A DNA stretch of 64,000 bases from Callipepla californica brunnescens (lineage: Eukaryota; Chordata; Aves; Galliformes; Odontophoridae), in NCBI GenBank assembly GCA_023055505.1, contig JALIRH010000013.1:8866001-8930000 (forward strand). Direction: 5' to 3'. Positions 9,320 through 24,234 of the stretch are shown one piece after another. Numbering within the stretch: the stretch's first letter is position 1; each line of letters starts with the position of its first letter. The notes beneath the pieces are model-generated. The model was not told the origin of the DNA. It saw only the letters and a list, made by a program, of their open reading frames with translations, and did not search any database. The translations under genes were made by a program, and so were the position numbers.

Positions 9320-11374
9320 AAGGGTTGTTACTTTACTCCATCTTTATAAAACGAATAGCAAAATGACAATCAATGTCACTGAGCTTAACATTTATGGTGT
9401 GATTTTATAAGTGGCTTCAGCTAACTGCTTAAAACCATTTAAATTAATAGGTATCTCCATTCACATATTCCCTTTGAAAAATAGGGCTCCCTAACACAGA
9501 AATTGAAACAAAAGCACAAAAAAACAAAAGCAACAGAAGAAAGCAAATGTCACTGCCTTTTTATGAATTCCACGTAACAAGAATGTTTTGTGGTGTTACT
9601 TCTGATGGTACAGTAGTGCAATAGATGCACAGGATTAATGGATCTTCAAGATATGAGTGCATATGCAACAGTGCATGGAATCTGCATGTGAAATTACTAC
9701 GACCTCTTATGCATGTGGACCATCAGCAGGTGTGAACTGCCAACAAGGCAGCTGTCTGTTTGCATATGTGATCATGGTAAACTGACACACAGGTTTAGCT
9801 TACATCTACAGACTCCTTATGCAGTCAGGTCAGTTCTGAGTATCATACCTACAAGGTCCAGCTGTGTCATGCCTGAAGTCGTACTAAAACTCAAGCTGTC
9901 AGAGCTGGTGTAAACACAGCTACCACTGTGTTGTCAAAATGCAGAGTGGCATTGCTTTTTGTTATTGAATTCTGCTTATACCTGGTTGCAACCTTATATA
10001 CCATTCATGAACAAATGGGGATGATGTAGATCTGCAAAGTTTGGCAGCAATATCAAGAATATTCAAATACCTATTCTGCCTAGATTCAGAATGACATCTC
10101 ATCTCTTAGAGAATTTCAGTATTTGTTTTGTTCATTTTTATTTGAGCAAATACTTTATTTCAGGACATATCTCATGTAGCCAAACAAAATCAATTGCATC
10201 AGAACTATTACGTTTGGAGTTTTATCGCACTGCTTTGTGGAAAAACATGAATCAAACAGGAGCACAGCCTCTTAACAAGCAGATTTTTGACAGCTAGGTT
10301 AAGATCAAGCAGCAGACAACATCTGAAGTAAAGCAGCGACTGTATGTGTTGCATAGGTAAGGACTCACAGCCAGAAGTGTTCTCAGGGAATTTAGTGCAG
10401 GGCTTCCACCAACTTCAGTCTGTAGTAAGGTAGTGCTGTGCACAAGGGATTTGCTTTGACCAAGGGTCTAGATAAGGGAACTTGAGATCATTGGAGTTAT
10501 ACTCATTCGGTTCTGAAAAACTTGATAAAATTGTCATCTTGAATTTTTATTGCCTTTTAATTGCTTACAGTTTCCTAATTAATTTCACTGTTGAACTGAA
10601 CATCTTTTATTGCCTTTTCTGTTTTATAGCACAGGGTCCTGCTCTACTTTTCTTCTGAGAGTTAAATTGTTACCAGCTGACAAGTACACTATAGCAGTAG
10701 GCACCATGTAACCAGCAGTTTAATGAGCAGCCATCTCTATTATTTACTTGGTTGCTGAAATTATTCCAAGCAAGAAATCTCTCATTGTACCTGCTCACAT
10801 AGCCTGCAGAGTAATAATAATTTTCTATCACACAGGAATTTAACATTCCTGGTTTTACAGCTCCTGTTTTCTTCAAAATATTTACAGGTATCAGGTACCA
10901 GTGCCAAGCGGAGAGCATTCTAGTGTGAGCATAGATCCAAAGATGCAGCATGGCTTCAGCTGTTACTTCACCATTTATCTCAGTACCACTGAAATCCAAC
11001 ATGAAATCTATTTTTCTTCAGGTAGGATCCAGATTTTCTCTAAGAATATGACTCAGATTTAGAGTAGTATTTAAATCAGGGCTTTTAGACAGGATCTTCA
11101 ATCTCCTGAATCAGTGGCACAATATCATATAGGGCATTTGCAGACTATTATGTAAGAAGATGCATCACAGGAGCTTCAAGTGTCTGAGGCTCACCCACAT
11201 TAGCCCATAGGCACATGTGGAGCAGCACCTGTCTCAGGCCTTGTATGAGCACAGAGACAAGCTCTAGGAAAGCCTGGGGTCAGTAACACAGGCAGTGTTA
11301 CTGAAGGACCAGACCATAATATCCCTTATTATGTGTTAACAGTTATATAAATAAATTAATAGATTACTTTAAGC
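9320..11374. other. Non-coding interval, nothing recognised
   Basis: AT-rich sequence. The longest frame (about 110 codons, minus strand, 10670-11002) shows no domain and has no splice or promoter context, so it is treated as chance. Confidence 0.45.
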
Positions 11375-11410
11375 AAAAAAACAAAAACAAAAACAAAAAC
11401 AAAAAAAACA
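11375..11410 (+). repeat. (AAAAAC)n A-rich simple repeat
   Basis: Four to five CAAAAA units ending in A8. This could be the degraded tail of a retroposed sequence, but the upstream flank matches nothing I recognise. Confidence 0.75.
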
Positions 11411-13560
11411 TAATGTTGCTTAATTTACATCTCCTGAAGATGTAAATGATGCTTAACAGTAAAATCTGATTTAAAATTGGACAACAGAAGGTATAGTTCA
11501 TTTCCCTTAGGAGTTGCTTACTATCATTGCAAAGCCATTGCACTCGAGCTACCTAGCAAAAGCCACGAGCTATCTATATGAAAACAGTAACTAAATTATA
11601 GGCATTTCTTTATTCTGCCATACACTGACATGCTCTGACAAGACAAGTTTGTTTGCTCTTATTGTTCCAAAGCCCCAAAGTCTTTACTCTCTGCTCCTCC
11701 ACATGTCTTAAATGTTTGATTAAGCACTGTGAGAATTGTCAGTATTGATAAACTTCTTTCCAGTACATTAAGCACTCTAATCCTTTACATTCCTACTCCA
11801 TCTCCATTGCCAAGCCAGCCAGCTTCCTCAGCACTTGTATTTGGGGCAGTATTTGCATTGAAAGTGGTCTATAAATAAAAATGAATGCAATTGCAGGAAA
11901 AATTGTTTTTGTGCATGTGAGGAATTCTGACAAAAAACGTATGCAAAGAGCTGTGTTTGTTCTATAGTCAGAGGAATATAACAACTGCCTAGCGAGCTAA
12001 TTAATAGGGGTAATTGAACTCAGCATTTTTATTTTTTTTTTAGTTTTCTAAAAACCTTAATTTTGATAAATGGCAGTGCTATTAATTCTTCCTTCATGAA
12101 TGTGAACTAATCAGGAATATTTGGCATCTGTAACGTATCTTGGATTAGGCTGTGTGTTTGTTGGGCTATTGTCTATTAATTTAATAGAAGGAGATTCAAA
12201 TCAGGAAGTTCAGAACTCAGTATGAACTTCATTTTTCAAGCAGTTTGGGTCAGTATTTTGGATTTATTTGTTGCATATTTTTTTTTTCTCCATACTCTAA
12301 CATGGAAATTTATCTTTTAAACATAGAATGTGTAAAAACAATCATCAGTTAATCAGATTTTTAGTTTAGAATATAACATTCCAAAATTTGGCTACATTTC
12401 ACTTCAGTTTTGTCCGTTTGATTATCTCTTGACTGAACTCTGGGGATCGAAGAGCATTTCAGCGCAGCAGTGACTTGCTGTAAACGATGTTCATTTATCT
12501 CAGGATTACAAATGTAATCACATCTGGAGTCTGTTTCCATACATATAATGAGGATATTAGTGCAGGCTGGACAGCTGCGTTACCTAACTCAGCCTGTATA
12601 ACATTTGTGAACTTTTTCCCAAATTCAGACTTACTTACATTATTTCATTAGGAATTCTCACTAGCATTTGCCCCTGGCTATACCTAAGCCCCATGTGAAG
12701 CAGCACTGTTCTGCTCTCCTTGCTGGTGCTTTACAGATTTCCACCTGCCAAGTGCTTGTCTGTGTATCTATGGAACACTAACAGAGAACTTCAGTACCCT
12801 TATTTTGTGAATGTAAAACTCCTGTAAACTTAATTTGTATGCAAAATGTGTTTGGTATTAAACGTTAGTATAACCTCAGAAAATAACTGATATTCACATA
12901 AGCTTTACCGGCCCGTTTGTCCTGTCACTGCAACAGGACCACACCATTTAAAGGAAACACTGGTGCGTCTATATTTGTCCTTAGCAAAGGCCAACCAAGT
13001 TCAGTGCACTATGTATACATTCCTCTCTTTGAAAGGCAGTTTGGTGCAACACAGTGAATCAGCAGTGGTTAGATAGGGCACCAATGTAAAAAGCAACTCC
13101 CAGCCCTGTTAGCTTGACACAGCCATTTCCAGGGACTGCAGTAGGCATTCTGGCTGAGGAAAGACAGGGAGATCAGGCTCCACAGTGCAATTTCATATGA
13201 AAATGAAGTGGATGAGATCCTTCTATCAGGCTCATTTAAAATAAAATAGGAGGGTTACCTTTTGTCTGCGCTGCTAATAAGAAAAATATGCCAGAATAGA
13301 AGGTAATTGCAATAAGGTATGTCTCCATTTTCTCAATTTTGCCCAGTTTTCTTTGATATTATTATAGATTTAATATATAAATGCTATTTCTTCTGGGTGG
13401 ATGTATTAATTCTGGAGATGTACATCCCTCTAGTACGTATATAAGAATTAACCGTTTATACATAGGGGAAGAGAAAGAGTAGAGAGACATACAGAAAACA
13501 GACAGTGCAGCAAGGAACATTGTGTCTGCGGCATTCTTCATAAATAACATGAATCACACA
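11411..13560. other. AT-rich non-coding interval
   Basis: No gene or recognised transposable element. Confidence 0.45.
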
Positions 13561-13720
13561 GAATTGCCAGAGATTATTTTAATGGCTCGACCCTTATGCT
13601 GTTATGGTAATTACAGGAAGAGTTTTAAGCCCCTCCACCAGGGAAATTATGCATTGAAATAGTGAAATTTTGTAATGAATTTCAATTGTTATTCAAAATT
13701 CTTTATCAGAACTTCGGGGA
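13561..13720. promoter_or_regulatory. Candidate cis-regulatory segment
   Basis: It contains GGTAATTAC near 13606, an octamer-like ATTATGCAT near 13646, and several ATTG/CAATT cores (TTCAATTG near 13681) in 120 bp. CCACCAGGG near 13636 matches only the left part of a CTCF site. Motif density, not homology, is the basis for this call. Confidence 0.25.
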
Positions 13721-16700
13721 TTAATAGCTCTGGTACTTTTTTCTTCTGAAAATCCACAAACAGTGCTTAAAAAAAACAGCAGAAAACATGCAGTACACCT
13801 CAAATTGATGCAACTCTATTGATTTCAGTGAAATGGTGCTGATTTATCTCAGATGAATTCCTAGCTCATCTTTTCTGTGTGTGGAAGAAAACTATTTTAA
13901 CGTGAAAGTTGCCTGGATATGCAGAGAGGTACTTTGGGACAGTTAAGGCCGTTTAAGTCCTCTGTTTGCCTGCTGGGTTAGGGAATCGGTCAAGATAACA
14001 CATGACCACTAATGCCCAGACTGTCCTTCCTTTCCTCATGGAAATCCTTTCCAAGAGGAATTTCTGAAGTTGGCTTTCTTTCTGATATCTGAACATCTAC
14101 AGCAGCAGCAGGTACCTCAGCAGGTATGCCTTATGCACACTGCATTTTGTACCTCTGTGCTGATTTTAGCCTGGATAATCAGAGACATAGCTTTGGCAAC
14201 CCTGGTGATTCACCATGCCGTTGAAATTCTCTCATTTAGGGCAAGGTGCTGAGCAACAGGTTTTCACGGCCATTTTGACCTTATTTTCTTTTGCAGGGTT
14301 GAAGTATGAACAGTGACCATGACTGTTTTTGCTGCAGAGCAGTGCTTCATCAGAACGGAGTTTGCCCTCAAAGACAAATCCCTTAGATTTTTTTTATCAG
14401 TGAGTACCAAACTCTGGCATGCATCCTACTCCTTTCAACTCAGAACCTCACACTGTGTCATTTATTACATGAGGACCAAATCTGGGTCTATATAGGCTGA
14501 ATACATAGAAATAAAAGGTCTGTTTGCAGAGCAAGAATGATACCATGCAAGGTGATTCTGCGAAAGGTCTGACTGTAGAAGTAGAAATTGCACAGCTGAG
14601 GAACTGTAAGTATTTATCAAGCTGGTACCTTCTAGATCTCTGTATATTCATATTGTAGCTTGAAGCTCACTTACTGCCTCTTGTAGACAAGTCTCGAGAT
14701 AATCGCTCATATTAAAGAATCTGTTCTTTCTCTAATAGAATCTTCTATCTCTCAAAAGCAGTTTATTAAAGACAGATTAGAGGAAAACCCTCGAAGTCTG
14801 CAAAGCAGATGTGAAAATGCCAGGGTATTTTGTACAAATGAAAATAATGATACGAGTTTTTTTCCAAGTACGATAACATCACTGCTTGTATCACACTAAA
14901 TTAATAACATCCCTCAAGCACCTGCCTAAACCAGAAGTCTTTCTGAGAGACTAAGCACAACCTCTCTCATTAAATCAGCATTCAGAGAGCTAACTAGCAG
15001 ATGCTGCTGACATGAACCCAAATGTAATCTCTTTAACCTTGTCCTGTGGGGAGCAAACAAGTCATGACCGAGTAATTCCAACTAAATTAGATTTTATGTG
15101 AAAGTGTATAATCTAAATTAAATTTGATTAAAATGATTCACTGATTTGTGTTTGCTTTTGAAGTGCCTAATGTAGCCAAGGTGACCAGTTTTCAGTAATC
15201 TGTGTAATCAGATCAATTTATTCTTATATGATTGGATCAAGATTTTTTTATCCAGTAGATTTTTCTACTAGATTTTTCTATATTAATTGGATTTCTCTTG
15301 AATATCTCTGGACTGATTAGGTGTTTTCTATTCAGGTAGAAGTTCATTGTATTTCTATTTTCATCATGTTAATGAAGAAAATGGAGAAATCTGTGTGTTG
15401 ACTATAAAGATGTGTGATGTAAAATGTTAAAGATGTAACTGCAAGCAGAGAACCATCAGGTCATCAGATGATTGGGACAACGTCAAATGCAAAAGTTAGT
15501 GAGATGGGTGAATCAGAAAGGGCTAAGGGAGATCTTTTTTTCTGCTCTCCTGTGCATAAGACACTCAGTGGGAGGCTTTGCTCAGCGCAGGCTCACTGCA
15601 GCAATAGGAGTGGAGTTTCACAGCTGCCTGCTAGTGTAATGATAAATTTTCTGAACTTAACCCCTTCTCATCTTTTTCCCATACTGAGAAGTTATGCAAG
15701 TGGGGTGAATCTTGGTCACTGCCTTTATTACATTTTAAAATCTTAATTGGATACTGTGAGTTCTGGTTGGTGGCTGTATTAGCAACATCTATCACAGTCT
15801 GCAATCAGCAAAATCACATAGGTACTGATTGAGACTTATTTAGTTAATATGATATTTTTATTTAACGTATAATATCCGGAGTTACTGTGTGCTGAATGTA
15901 ACAGTCTAAATTTCAATGTGAAGAAGAACATGCTTGACAACTTTTGGGTTAAATTCTGGGTTTACACACATATTAAACCACAAAGCACTTCAGGTAGCTA
16001 GGGAATATTGGAATTAATTCATGGGAATGAGATACCCAGAGTTCGCTTGCAATTTTATTCCTTTAGGTGCTCAGACTGTTTTCCCACTCTTAATTACCGC
16101 ATCCACTGCTCTTTCCTCTTATTTTCTTATCACCTCAGCAGCCCATGGGTAGATCAGCTAGCTCTCTGAGCCTGTTCGTTGCCTGTGGAGCAAAACCCTT
16201 CAGTGCATTTTTGATTTTAAATGTGGGAATATCTTCTCAGATTTAGATGGCATTCTCCACAGGCTAAAAATTCAGCATGTATCTGTGTCCTTTTCTGGAG
16301 TGAAGCAGAGAAGAACCCTTTCTCAAAGACTATGTCTGAAATCTACTCTGTAATGCTTGTCTAATATGATCTCTGTTTGGACAACATCTCTGCTATGAAG
16401 AGGATGAAGGTATGAGTCAGTAAACTGTCCATTTATCTGCATTCTCCACTGGAAACAAAGCAAAACAATTCCACCTCTGCCTCTGCACTGGTTCTGCACC
16501 AAGAGGTTTCTTTGTCCTTCCAGATTTTATTGAGAGGAGGAACAAAAAACTAAATAAATAGTTTCACTTCTGCAAATCACTCCTCAGTTTCTTCTTATTG
16601 TAATAAAAGAAGCACACATATTTCACTGGTGATTTTAAGATTTGTGTTGTTTTTCTATTTAATTTGCCTAAAACTTTAACTGAACAAATGAAAATAATAG

Positions 16701-18473
16701 ATTTTAACTTTTTAATTTATTTTAAAGGCACACATTTGCTGGAAACTATCCATGTTCCATTGATTTAACATTCAAAATAACCAAAATGTAAACAGAAGTA
16801 AACTGAAGCTACTTCTTCTATAGAATTCTGTACTTTCTACACATATATTTGATGCACATGGAATGATTATGCTGGTTTATCAAATAGACAGATTCTACTC
16901 TGCTTGTCTATTACCTTGAGGCAGCTGTCATTCTCTTCAATGGAAGTCATGGTGTTATAAATGTCAGTGCTATGATTGAGCAAAGCTCTTACCGAAGTTT
17001 TGCACACATTTGTAAGTTATGATTGAAAACCAGAACTTAACATGGGTGATGTCAGCAGAGACACTCTAGTTTTGAAGCTGAGACATAAAAGTTATTTAGG
17101 GAGTGAGAAAACAAGATTGGATGGGTGTTGTTCCAAGGAATTTTATAATATTATTTAGAGAAAGAGAATATAATAAAAGTTTTGTGGATGAAAATTGCTC
17201 TTTCACAGGACTTACACCAAAAAGTAACAACAGTAAAGAAGAGAGAGTCTGTAGGTCCTAAAAGTAAACACGTCATATTTGTACCAACCTAGAAGTCCTG
17301 TGGTGTTCACTCCCATTCAAACTTATTATTTATTTTGGGGAAGTTTGCAACCAGAAAAGTTAAGTCCTTTGTAGAATTGTCTTAAACAATTACTTGTCAT
17401 TGTTACTATAAAGAATAGCTCCTTAGTTTTCATATCTAAAAGATTGAACCCTTCACCATGATTAATAAAGTCTGGTTGTTATCTACTTTTGTCATAGAAA
17501 TTGATATACAAAAGAAACAGTCTGAAAAAAGCCACAAAGGTAAAACGCTTGAATGAACATTTGTACCGACACTGCTAATTAAAAGACTTAACTTATTAGT
17601 CTTGAAGAAGCAAAAAAAGAAACAAACAAGTATAATCTGCGAGATTAATTTTATGTTCTGTTCTATTTAATCAAACCATACCTTTTAGTGAAAATGACAA
17701 ATCTGAGTTGTCAGACTACGGTAGATAAGAAAGATAAAGGTCATATATTTTAATGTCATAGAAGGTCTTATTAAAGGAACCCTAATTACATTAGGTATCC
17801 ATGAAACATTAATTAAATACTGTCTGAAATAATTAGGTCCAAGTTACTGATGGTTTAATTAAACTCAGTTTTTTATTTTATAAGAAAACTACAGGTCCGG
17901 TATCAGTCTGTTGGCAGGATAATTGATAGTGTGTCAGAAGAGCAAAACAGTAACCTTGACCAGCCACATCAGAAGGACAGCGTGGTGGGTAGGTTGTCCT
18001 GCTTGCCACACCTCGTGGGGATGAAAATAAACAGTGTACTGGATTTATTTCAAAGGGTGCAGAAATCAGAAGAAAAAGAAACAGAAAGGGTTTGTCTCAA
18101 CTTGTGTGAAATGTCACAGCACACCAGAAGTCGTCCCTGACAAACTACCCCTGCTGAGACTCCTTGCCAATTCTGGTGAAGAGCCTTTGTCTTAGCAAGC
18201 AGTAGGAATTTTACAGCATACATTTCCTGTCTCTGCCCTGACTGGGAACATGGATTATATGGTGTTAGAGAGGTGGACTTCTGTAATATTCAAGGCTACA
18301 CAGACGGTTTGAACAGTATCATTTCTAGATATGGGCAGTGTTTAAATAGAGCAACATTTGAGTGCATTGCCTGGACAACTATCATTGGTCATGTAGGGGT
18401 CCAGATAAAGACAATATTTTTTATAATTAAAACTTGCATGCCTCCTAAACTTCCTTTACCAAATAAAGCACCC
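13721..18473. other. Gene-desert interval
   Basis: AT-rich, CpG-poor DNA with no frame longer than about 92 codons and no recognised repeat. A run of TAAT, AATTA and ATTGG-type cores around 15060-15320 is noted but has no clear syntax. Confidence 0.45.
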
Positions 18474-18488
18474 TTTTTTTTTTTTTTT
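18474..18488 (+). repeat. Poly-T run (15 nt)
   Basis: A simple homopolymer. No retroposon body is visible on its minus-strand 5' side. Confidence 0.8.
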
Positions 18489-21400
18489 AATGGAAACGGA
18501 ACGAACCTGTCACTGCAGAAATATAAAGATTTATAAAGGTGAAAAAACAAACTAGAAATCTCTCCTAATTTATATTGTGCAAAGTAAAGCTGAACCAACA
18601 AGAACACCTGTATTACTCTCTTGATAAAGTTCTAGCGTCCAGTAAAAGCAGAAGGTCACTGAAGTGACTACCATTTCAACATCAGAAACTGTGAATGTTC
18701 AAAGATCCAAAATTGCATCACAGGTATCACTGGGAGGAGGAAGTCTTTTTTCTGACCACCTAACAAATACCCATATTTATACAATAAATGCGTGAATGAT
18801 TTCAAAGGGCAAAGTAAGTGCTGAGATACTGACTCAGTAATCAGTAAATCTCTTAATCAACTAATTCCAGAAAGGCAGTTCTGCAGTAAATGTAGTGATT
18901 AGCTTTTCAGTTGGGCATTTGTGCAAAGGCAGTGTTTTATACAATTTGTATGAAAAAGCTGATGGTTGTACCATGCACTGTACCTTTTTGTTTATTGCTG
19001 CTTTCATATCTTCCTCAAGATGTTCATCAAACATTTCTTCAAGACTTTCTTGTCTTTAATCATCTTTAATTAAACATGAATTCTGGAATAAGAATAATGT
19101 CAGTTTTTAGAATCAAGTAGAATTATTATCTTTTTTTTCCTAAGAAAAACTCAGTTCAAGTCATTCAAGCAACAAAAGTGGAAGTTGAAATTCAATCATT
19201 TTCCTCTGCTAATTCTGGAAGATATTGATTCCTAATTTGTGATGTAAAACAGTCCCATGTATGACTCCATCTAACTGCTTGCACCATCTGTGTAATGCAA
19301 ATTCTAACTCCTCCAGGTAGAAGTAAATTTTTTTAATGAATTTTTCGTTAAATCCTCTTACACAAGAGGCACTGTTGTAGCAACCAGTATAATTGTAGTA
19401 TGAAATAGCATCTGTATAATGCTTCAACACTATGAAAACTACAAACATACCAGGTAGCAATGAACAAAGTAGAAAGAAAACTTATTTTTAGTACACTGTT
19501 TCAAAAAAAGTCCAAAACAACAGTGTTGTCACCCCAGCATCAGAGGACAGGTATAAAAGTGACTATTTTTGCTTTTGAAGTGTTAATTTTCACATAAATA
19601 AATTGACTTCTAAGAAGTTTTTCTACTTTTTGAAATACAGAAATCTTGAGTGTATTTGACAGGAATATAATTGTGTAAATATCTCTCAAGAGGTGTTAAA
19701 TCACACATCAACTGAAGAGGTTGCAATTAAATGCACATATGCACACACACATATTGTAAGGTATTTAATGGTCATTGTTTGTCTGCAGACGGTTCCCAAA
19801 TAAAGTGAACACAGGCACTGAACAGAGCCCAGGAACTGGGACAGAGAGACAAACAGAATAATTAATGAGAAATTGATAACACAGTGTCAATAGCTAGGTA
19901 TTCTCTACAGAAGATAAGTCACATCTAAGGTTTTTTTTCTTTGGTTTACAAAGCTGTCTTTTCTCATACTCAGTAGTATCAGTTTGTTCCATAGACACTG
20001 CTTCTCAGATCACTCACTATTTTAATGCAACAAAAAAACCCAAAATATTTTGAGTAAAGAATATCAAATGTGATACTCGATGAATACATTAATTTGTTAC
20101 ACAAGATGATGGGCCAGGTCCTGCTTTCCTAATCACAGCAAAATACTGGTAGCAACAGAAATTCTGCTTCAGTTACTCCGACAGGATCAGGTGTTGCACA
20201 GTGCCACCTCTTCGTGTCATTTTAGTAATCAAACCACCACTCTTAATTATTTTCAAAGTCACGTTGGTTGTAAACAGATGAGATGAAAAAGGAAAGGAAA
20301 ATGCTTTCCTATGTTTTACCTGTTTTACCACCTGTTAAGCAAAATGTATGAATACACTGAATACTACTGGGAAGTTCTTAGATTTCCTGAAAATAGCACC
20401 TAGGAAATTATCCTTCATTCAAAGATAGGTCGGTGACTGACTGTATATAAGCTAAATTACAATTACTGCATACATAAAATAAAATCACTTTAGACTGTGA
20501 AGACTAACAAGGAGTTAAAAGTAAGTTTCAAAAGCATTTAGTACCATAATCCTAGACACAAACAAGCTTGTATATTAACAGTAACACTGGCAACATCTGT
20601 TACTTGAAAATTCAGAAACTATGTGCAGATTTGCAACATCTTTCCCAGATATTTCTGAATATTGCTTTTGGACTTGAAAAGCAATGCAGATCCAGCATGA
20701 ATTTCTTTATGTGAGAGAAGATGCTCCGCTAGAAATGTCTCAGGGCACACAGCTGTCTACAAAACAGTAAAAGTCTGCAAAACAACCTGGTAGAAGCAGA
20801 TCTACAATTAACAAACAAATTTGACAAGGCGTTTGCTGGATCTTTACTTATTCTTATGTTGCAAGCACTTACCTGATGTCTCGTGCAATATGTTATAAAG
20901 ATATTTCCTAAAAGATTTTGGCAAATGAATTATGTAGCTGAAATGTAATAACGAAGGTAGAAATTTGTCCTGTTATCAGTCACACACATTCAAGCAGAAA
21001 CCCAGTGCAGCACAGTAGATAGAACTATAAGCTCTGGGATCTTCTCATTCAACCAAGATTGCTTCATACAAAAGTTGACAATACCCTACTGAAAGCCATT
21101 GTTGATATTCAACATTTTTTAAATAGCTGAACAGAATAGACAATAAGGCATGAAGGAAAACTTGGATAGGAGGCTGGCCTGGAGTCTGGGTTCGGAAAGG
21201 AAAAAACATAAAAATGGGTAATAAATATGCGAATCTGACTTTTAATTCCCCTGTAATTGGCAATTAACTGACCTTTACAAAGCTGAAATTCTACACCTTT
21301 TAAATGAAGAATAAAATATGAATATTTTTTTCTGACTGTTAAAGTCTTGATGCAGTTTTAAACATTGGCACTGAAACATATACTTCCATGGTTCATGTAC

Positions 21401-21814
21401 AGCATTCACTAATGTAAGTTACAGAATTTGCAAAACCACTGAAAGATCCTCCCATTAATTGTTAGATACACATCTGCTAGGCTGAGGAGATCACACATGT
21501 CTGTCATTGTTTTGGGAAATGGATTCTGGTGAAATGATTCTTATAATTATGAAAAAAATATTTCTATTTTTTTGTTATTTTCTCCTACTCCTCTATTCAC
21601 TCACTTAAAAGAGATCATACCAAAACTTGTATGAGGATGATGAGTCTACAAACACTGTCTTCCCCTTCAGCCCTGTTCATTCCAGAGCCAAATCATTTGC
21701 CAGAGAGTATAGCTAATGCAAGGACTCATCAACAGATGCCTCTGAGCAGACTGCAAGGCAGCAGGGCGGTGTGGGCTTTAATACACCTTTCTAAAGGAGG
21801 GTAGCTGTGTTCAG
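18489..21814. other. Gene-desert interval
   Basis: AT-rich non-coding sequence with no recognised element. A minus-strand GAGGTGGCA near 20210 is a poor partial CTCF match. Confidence 0.45.
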
Positions 21815-22300
21815 GCATTGTTGGGTCTGGTTCTCCAGGAGTGGGGGCCCCAGCATGGAAAGTTTATGGAGCTCTTGGCGTGGATCCAGAGGAGGAACAT
21901 CATGATCAAATTGTTGGAACACTACTCCTGTGAATATTGGTTGAGGTAGCAGGAGGTGCTCAGTCTGGAGAAGAGGAGGCTCCAGAGAAACCTCACTGCA
22001 GCCTTCCAGTACTTGGAGGGAGCTTATAAGCAGTAGGAAGACTGACTTTTTACATGGTCTATAACAGATGATAGGAGAATGGCTTTATGCTAAAAGAAGG
22101 GAAATTTAGGTTAGATGTTAGGAAGAAATTCTTTACTCAGTGGGTGGTGAGGCATTGCCCAAAGATACTGTGGATGCCCCATTCCTGGAGGTGCTCAAGG
22201 CCAGCTCCATTGGGGCACTGGACAGCTGATCTGCTGACAGGCACCCAGCCCATGTCACTGAGATTGGAACTCAATGATCATTAAGGATCCTTCCAACTGG
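21815..22300 (+). mobile_element. CR1 LINE fragment, 3' half (plus strand)
   Basis: The sequence follows the avian CR1 3' region in order. First come the end-of-ORF2 landmarks: a segment like GTGGAGCTC..CAGAGGAGGAACAT and the GCTCAGTCTGGAGAAGAGGA stretch near 21957, then GCAGCCTTCCAGTACTTGGA. Next is the AGGTTAGATGTTAGGAAGAA block near 22110, then GATGCCCCATTCCTGGAGGT near 22172, and finally a GATCCTTCCAACTGG end. The element is 5' truncated, as is usual for CR1, carries many substitutions, and lacks the terminal octamer repeats. Frames through it are broken, so it is an old, immobile copy. Confidence 0.93.
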
Positions 22301-24234
22301 CTTTCAAGTGTAAGGCACACAAAGATACTTATATGTACTTCATTTAAATTGCTTTGTCTGATTTCAGTAAACACTGATATCTCACATACTTGCAACAAGT
22401 CTACAAGACTGTCACTAGGAATATAACATCTATATTGAACACTGTCGCTTTTTCCCTTGTTCCTGTGGGATCATACTAAAACAACTTTCAGCAAGAGAAT
22501 ATAGTATCATTTTAAGTCTCCCTTCTTGTCACTTAAAATGATTCCTTTTCAAGGAAAAACAATTTCAAGTCTAAACAATTTCACGTAGTTCAGAATTTCT
22601 CCAGGACAGGAAACATGCAAACTGGCTGTGACAAGAACTTTTTTTGGAGTAGTGCTCATATGAAAACACATATTGTATGTTGTGCTCCAAGGCTATGCAA
22701 GGAAATCAGAATATGATCCTGAGCTCTTTTTATATCTTCTCAAAAGCTACGCACCACAACACACCATAGCTTTTGTTAACAGGTAGAGTGTTTGAATAAG
22801 GGAAAGAGTCCACCACTACTTTTCCATGTCAGATTCCTTCTGTGTTATTAGAAAATGTTATAGACACAGCCCATTTAAAATGTCTGTTCTTAAAAGGATA
22901 AGAAATTCCGTTCTCAAGCCCCCAGTGTTTCACCCAGTGGAATTCTGAAATTGTCAGTAATAATTCTGTAAATTATGTCTACAAGAAAATTGCAGTTTTG
23001 TCCTCCTGAAGGAAAGGATTATTTTACTTCATAGTTCAGTGTTCATCTCTGAAAATCTCTTACTAGGTTGCTCTTGGCAAATTCACAAGTTGCAGTTGTC
23101 AGGATTATCATAGAGTTGTATGCAACATCAATTTAACGATAACATTACACTGTTTTTCTCTCTAGTCCTGCATGGAGCCTGTGAATTTGTGGGAAAGAGA
23201 TATTCAATACCAATGTATTCATGAACAATGAAGAAAATGACAGATCTGTGTTCTGAGGACATAACATGCACCTTGTCCACATTTCATTTGGATCCTTTCA
23301 AACAACTGCCAATTCTGCTCCCAGATAAGTACAGAACATTACATGTATTCAGTAAATGTTTAAATTATTTTAAAGTTTTAGGTTACTACTTGAATTGCAA
23401 AGTCTTAATTTTCCCCTTTTACTAAAGCCATGATATGAATTCTTCTCTCACTGTTATAATTTTCTGTGATATAAGCCTGCTATAATTTAGCATTCAACTG
23501 CATTGAATCCTATTATGAAGTCTCATCTTATATCACACAGAGTGTATCTGAGTATAACACACAAAATGCTTAGCTTGTAAGGACGAGGAGCTTGTCGTCT
23601 CTTTAATTTGATCATCAAAATGAAACTTTGTATAAAAAAGTTGGACTGTAACAGTAAGATAATGCAAAATATCCAGATTTTTAAATGACTGACACGCTAT
23701 GCATTTTAGAGATAGAGATATGTATGACCTTCACATAAGTTAATTAAAAATAGAGAAAAGCAGACTGATTTTTTTTTTTTCTCTAAGAAGCTTGTATTTC
23801 AAATGTCCCTGACCCTAACTAATAGATGGGACAGTCCAATGTATCTGCTATCTGCTGTACAAGGTCCCCTTGAATCATTTCCCTCTAGAGATTGTCAGAG
23901 TGAGGATGCCCTCTGTTGCTCAGATTTTTACATGTTTGAGGGAAATTATCTCTTGGTAGCCCACATATGGCGCTACATTTTGTCTGTTCCCAAGACACTG
24001 TGGGTAGATCTTAAGTGTGAAGTTTGTGTTGGCCTTGCGGTACAATTGATGGATTTTTCTTCCTCATGCCACTAACTTCAACCATCAGCAAGCAGTTTAC
24101 CTCTTTGGTCTGCTGAATTCTTTTACAGCAGTATAATCAACTGTTAGAAACAACACAAAACAGACATGGATAAGTTGTTTATCTCACTCTTGGCTATCAG
24201 TTGGGCTTTTCATATCTGTCACATCCCTGAATCT
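22301..24234. other. Non-coding interval between two CR1 fragments
   Basis: AT-rich sequence with short frames only (up to 90 codons). No repeat family is recognised. Confidence 0.45.

Noticed and set aside
10670..11002. 110-codon minus-strand open frame
   Set aside because: No domain, AT-rich composition like its flanks, no promoter or splice context; expected by chance.
13630..13650. CCACCAGGG resembling a CTCF site
   Set aside because: The right half (AAATTA) does not fit the CTCF core.
21938..21965. TGAGGTAGCAGG, similar to the let-7 seed
   Set aside because: Lies within the CR1 fragment, where the consensus explains it; no hairpin.
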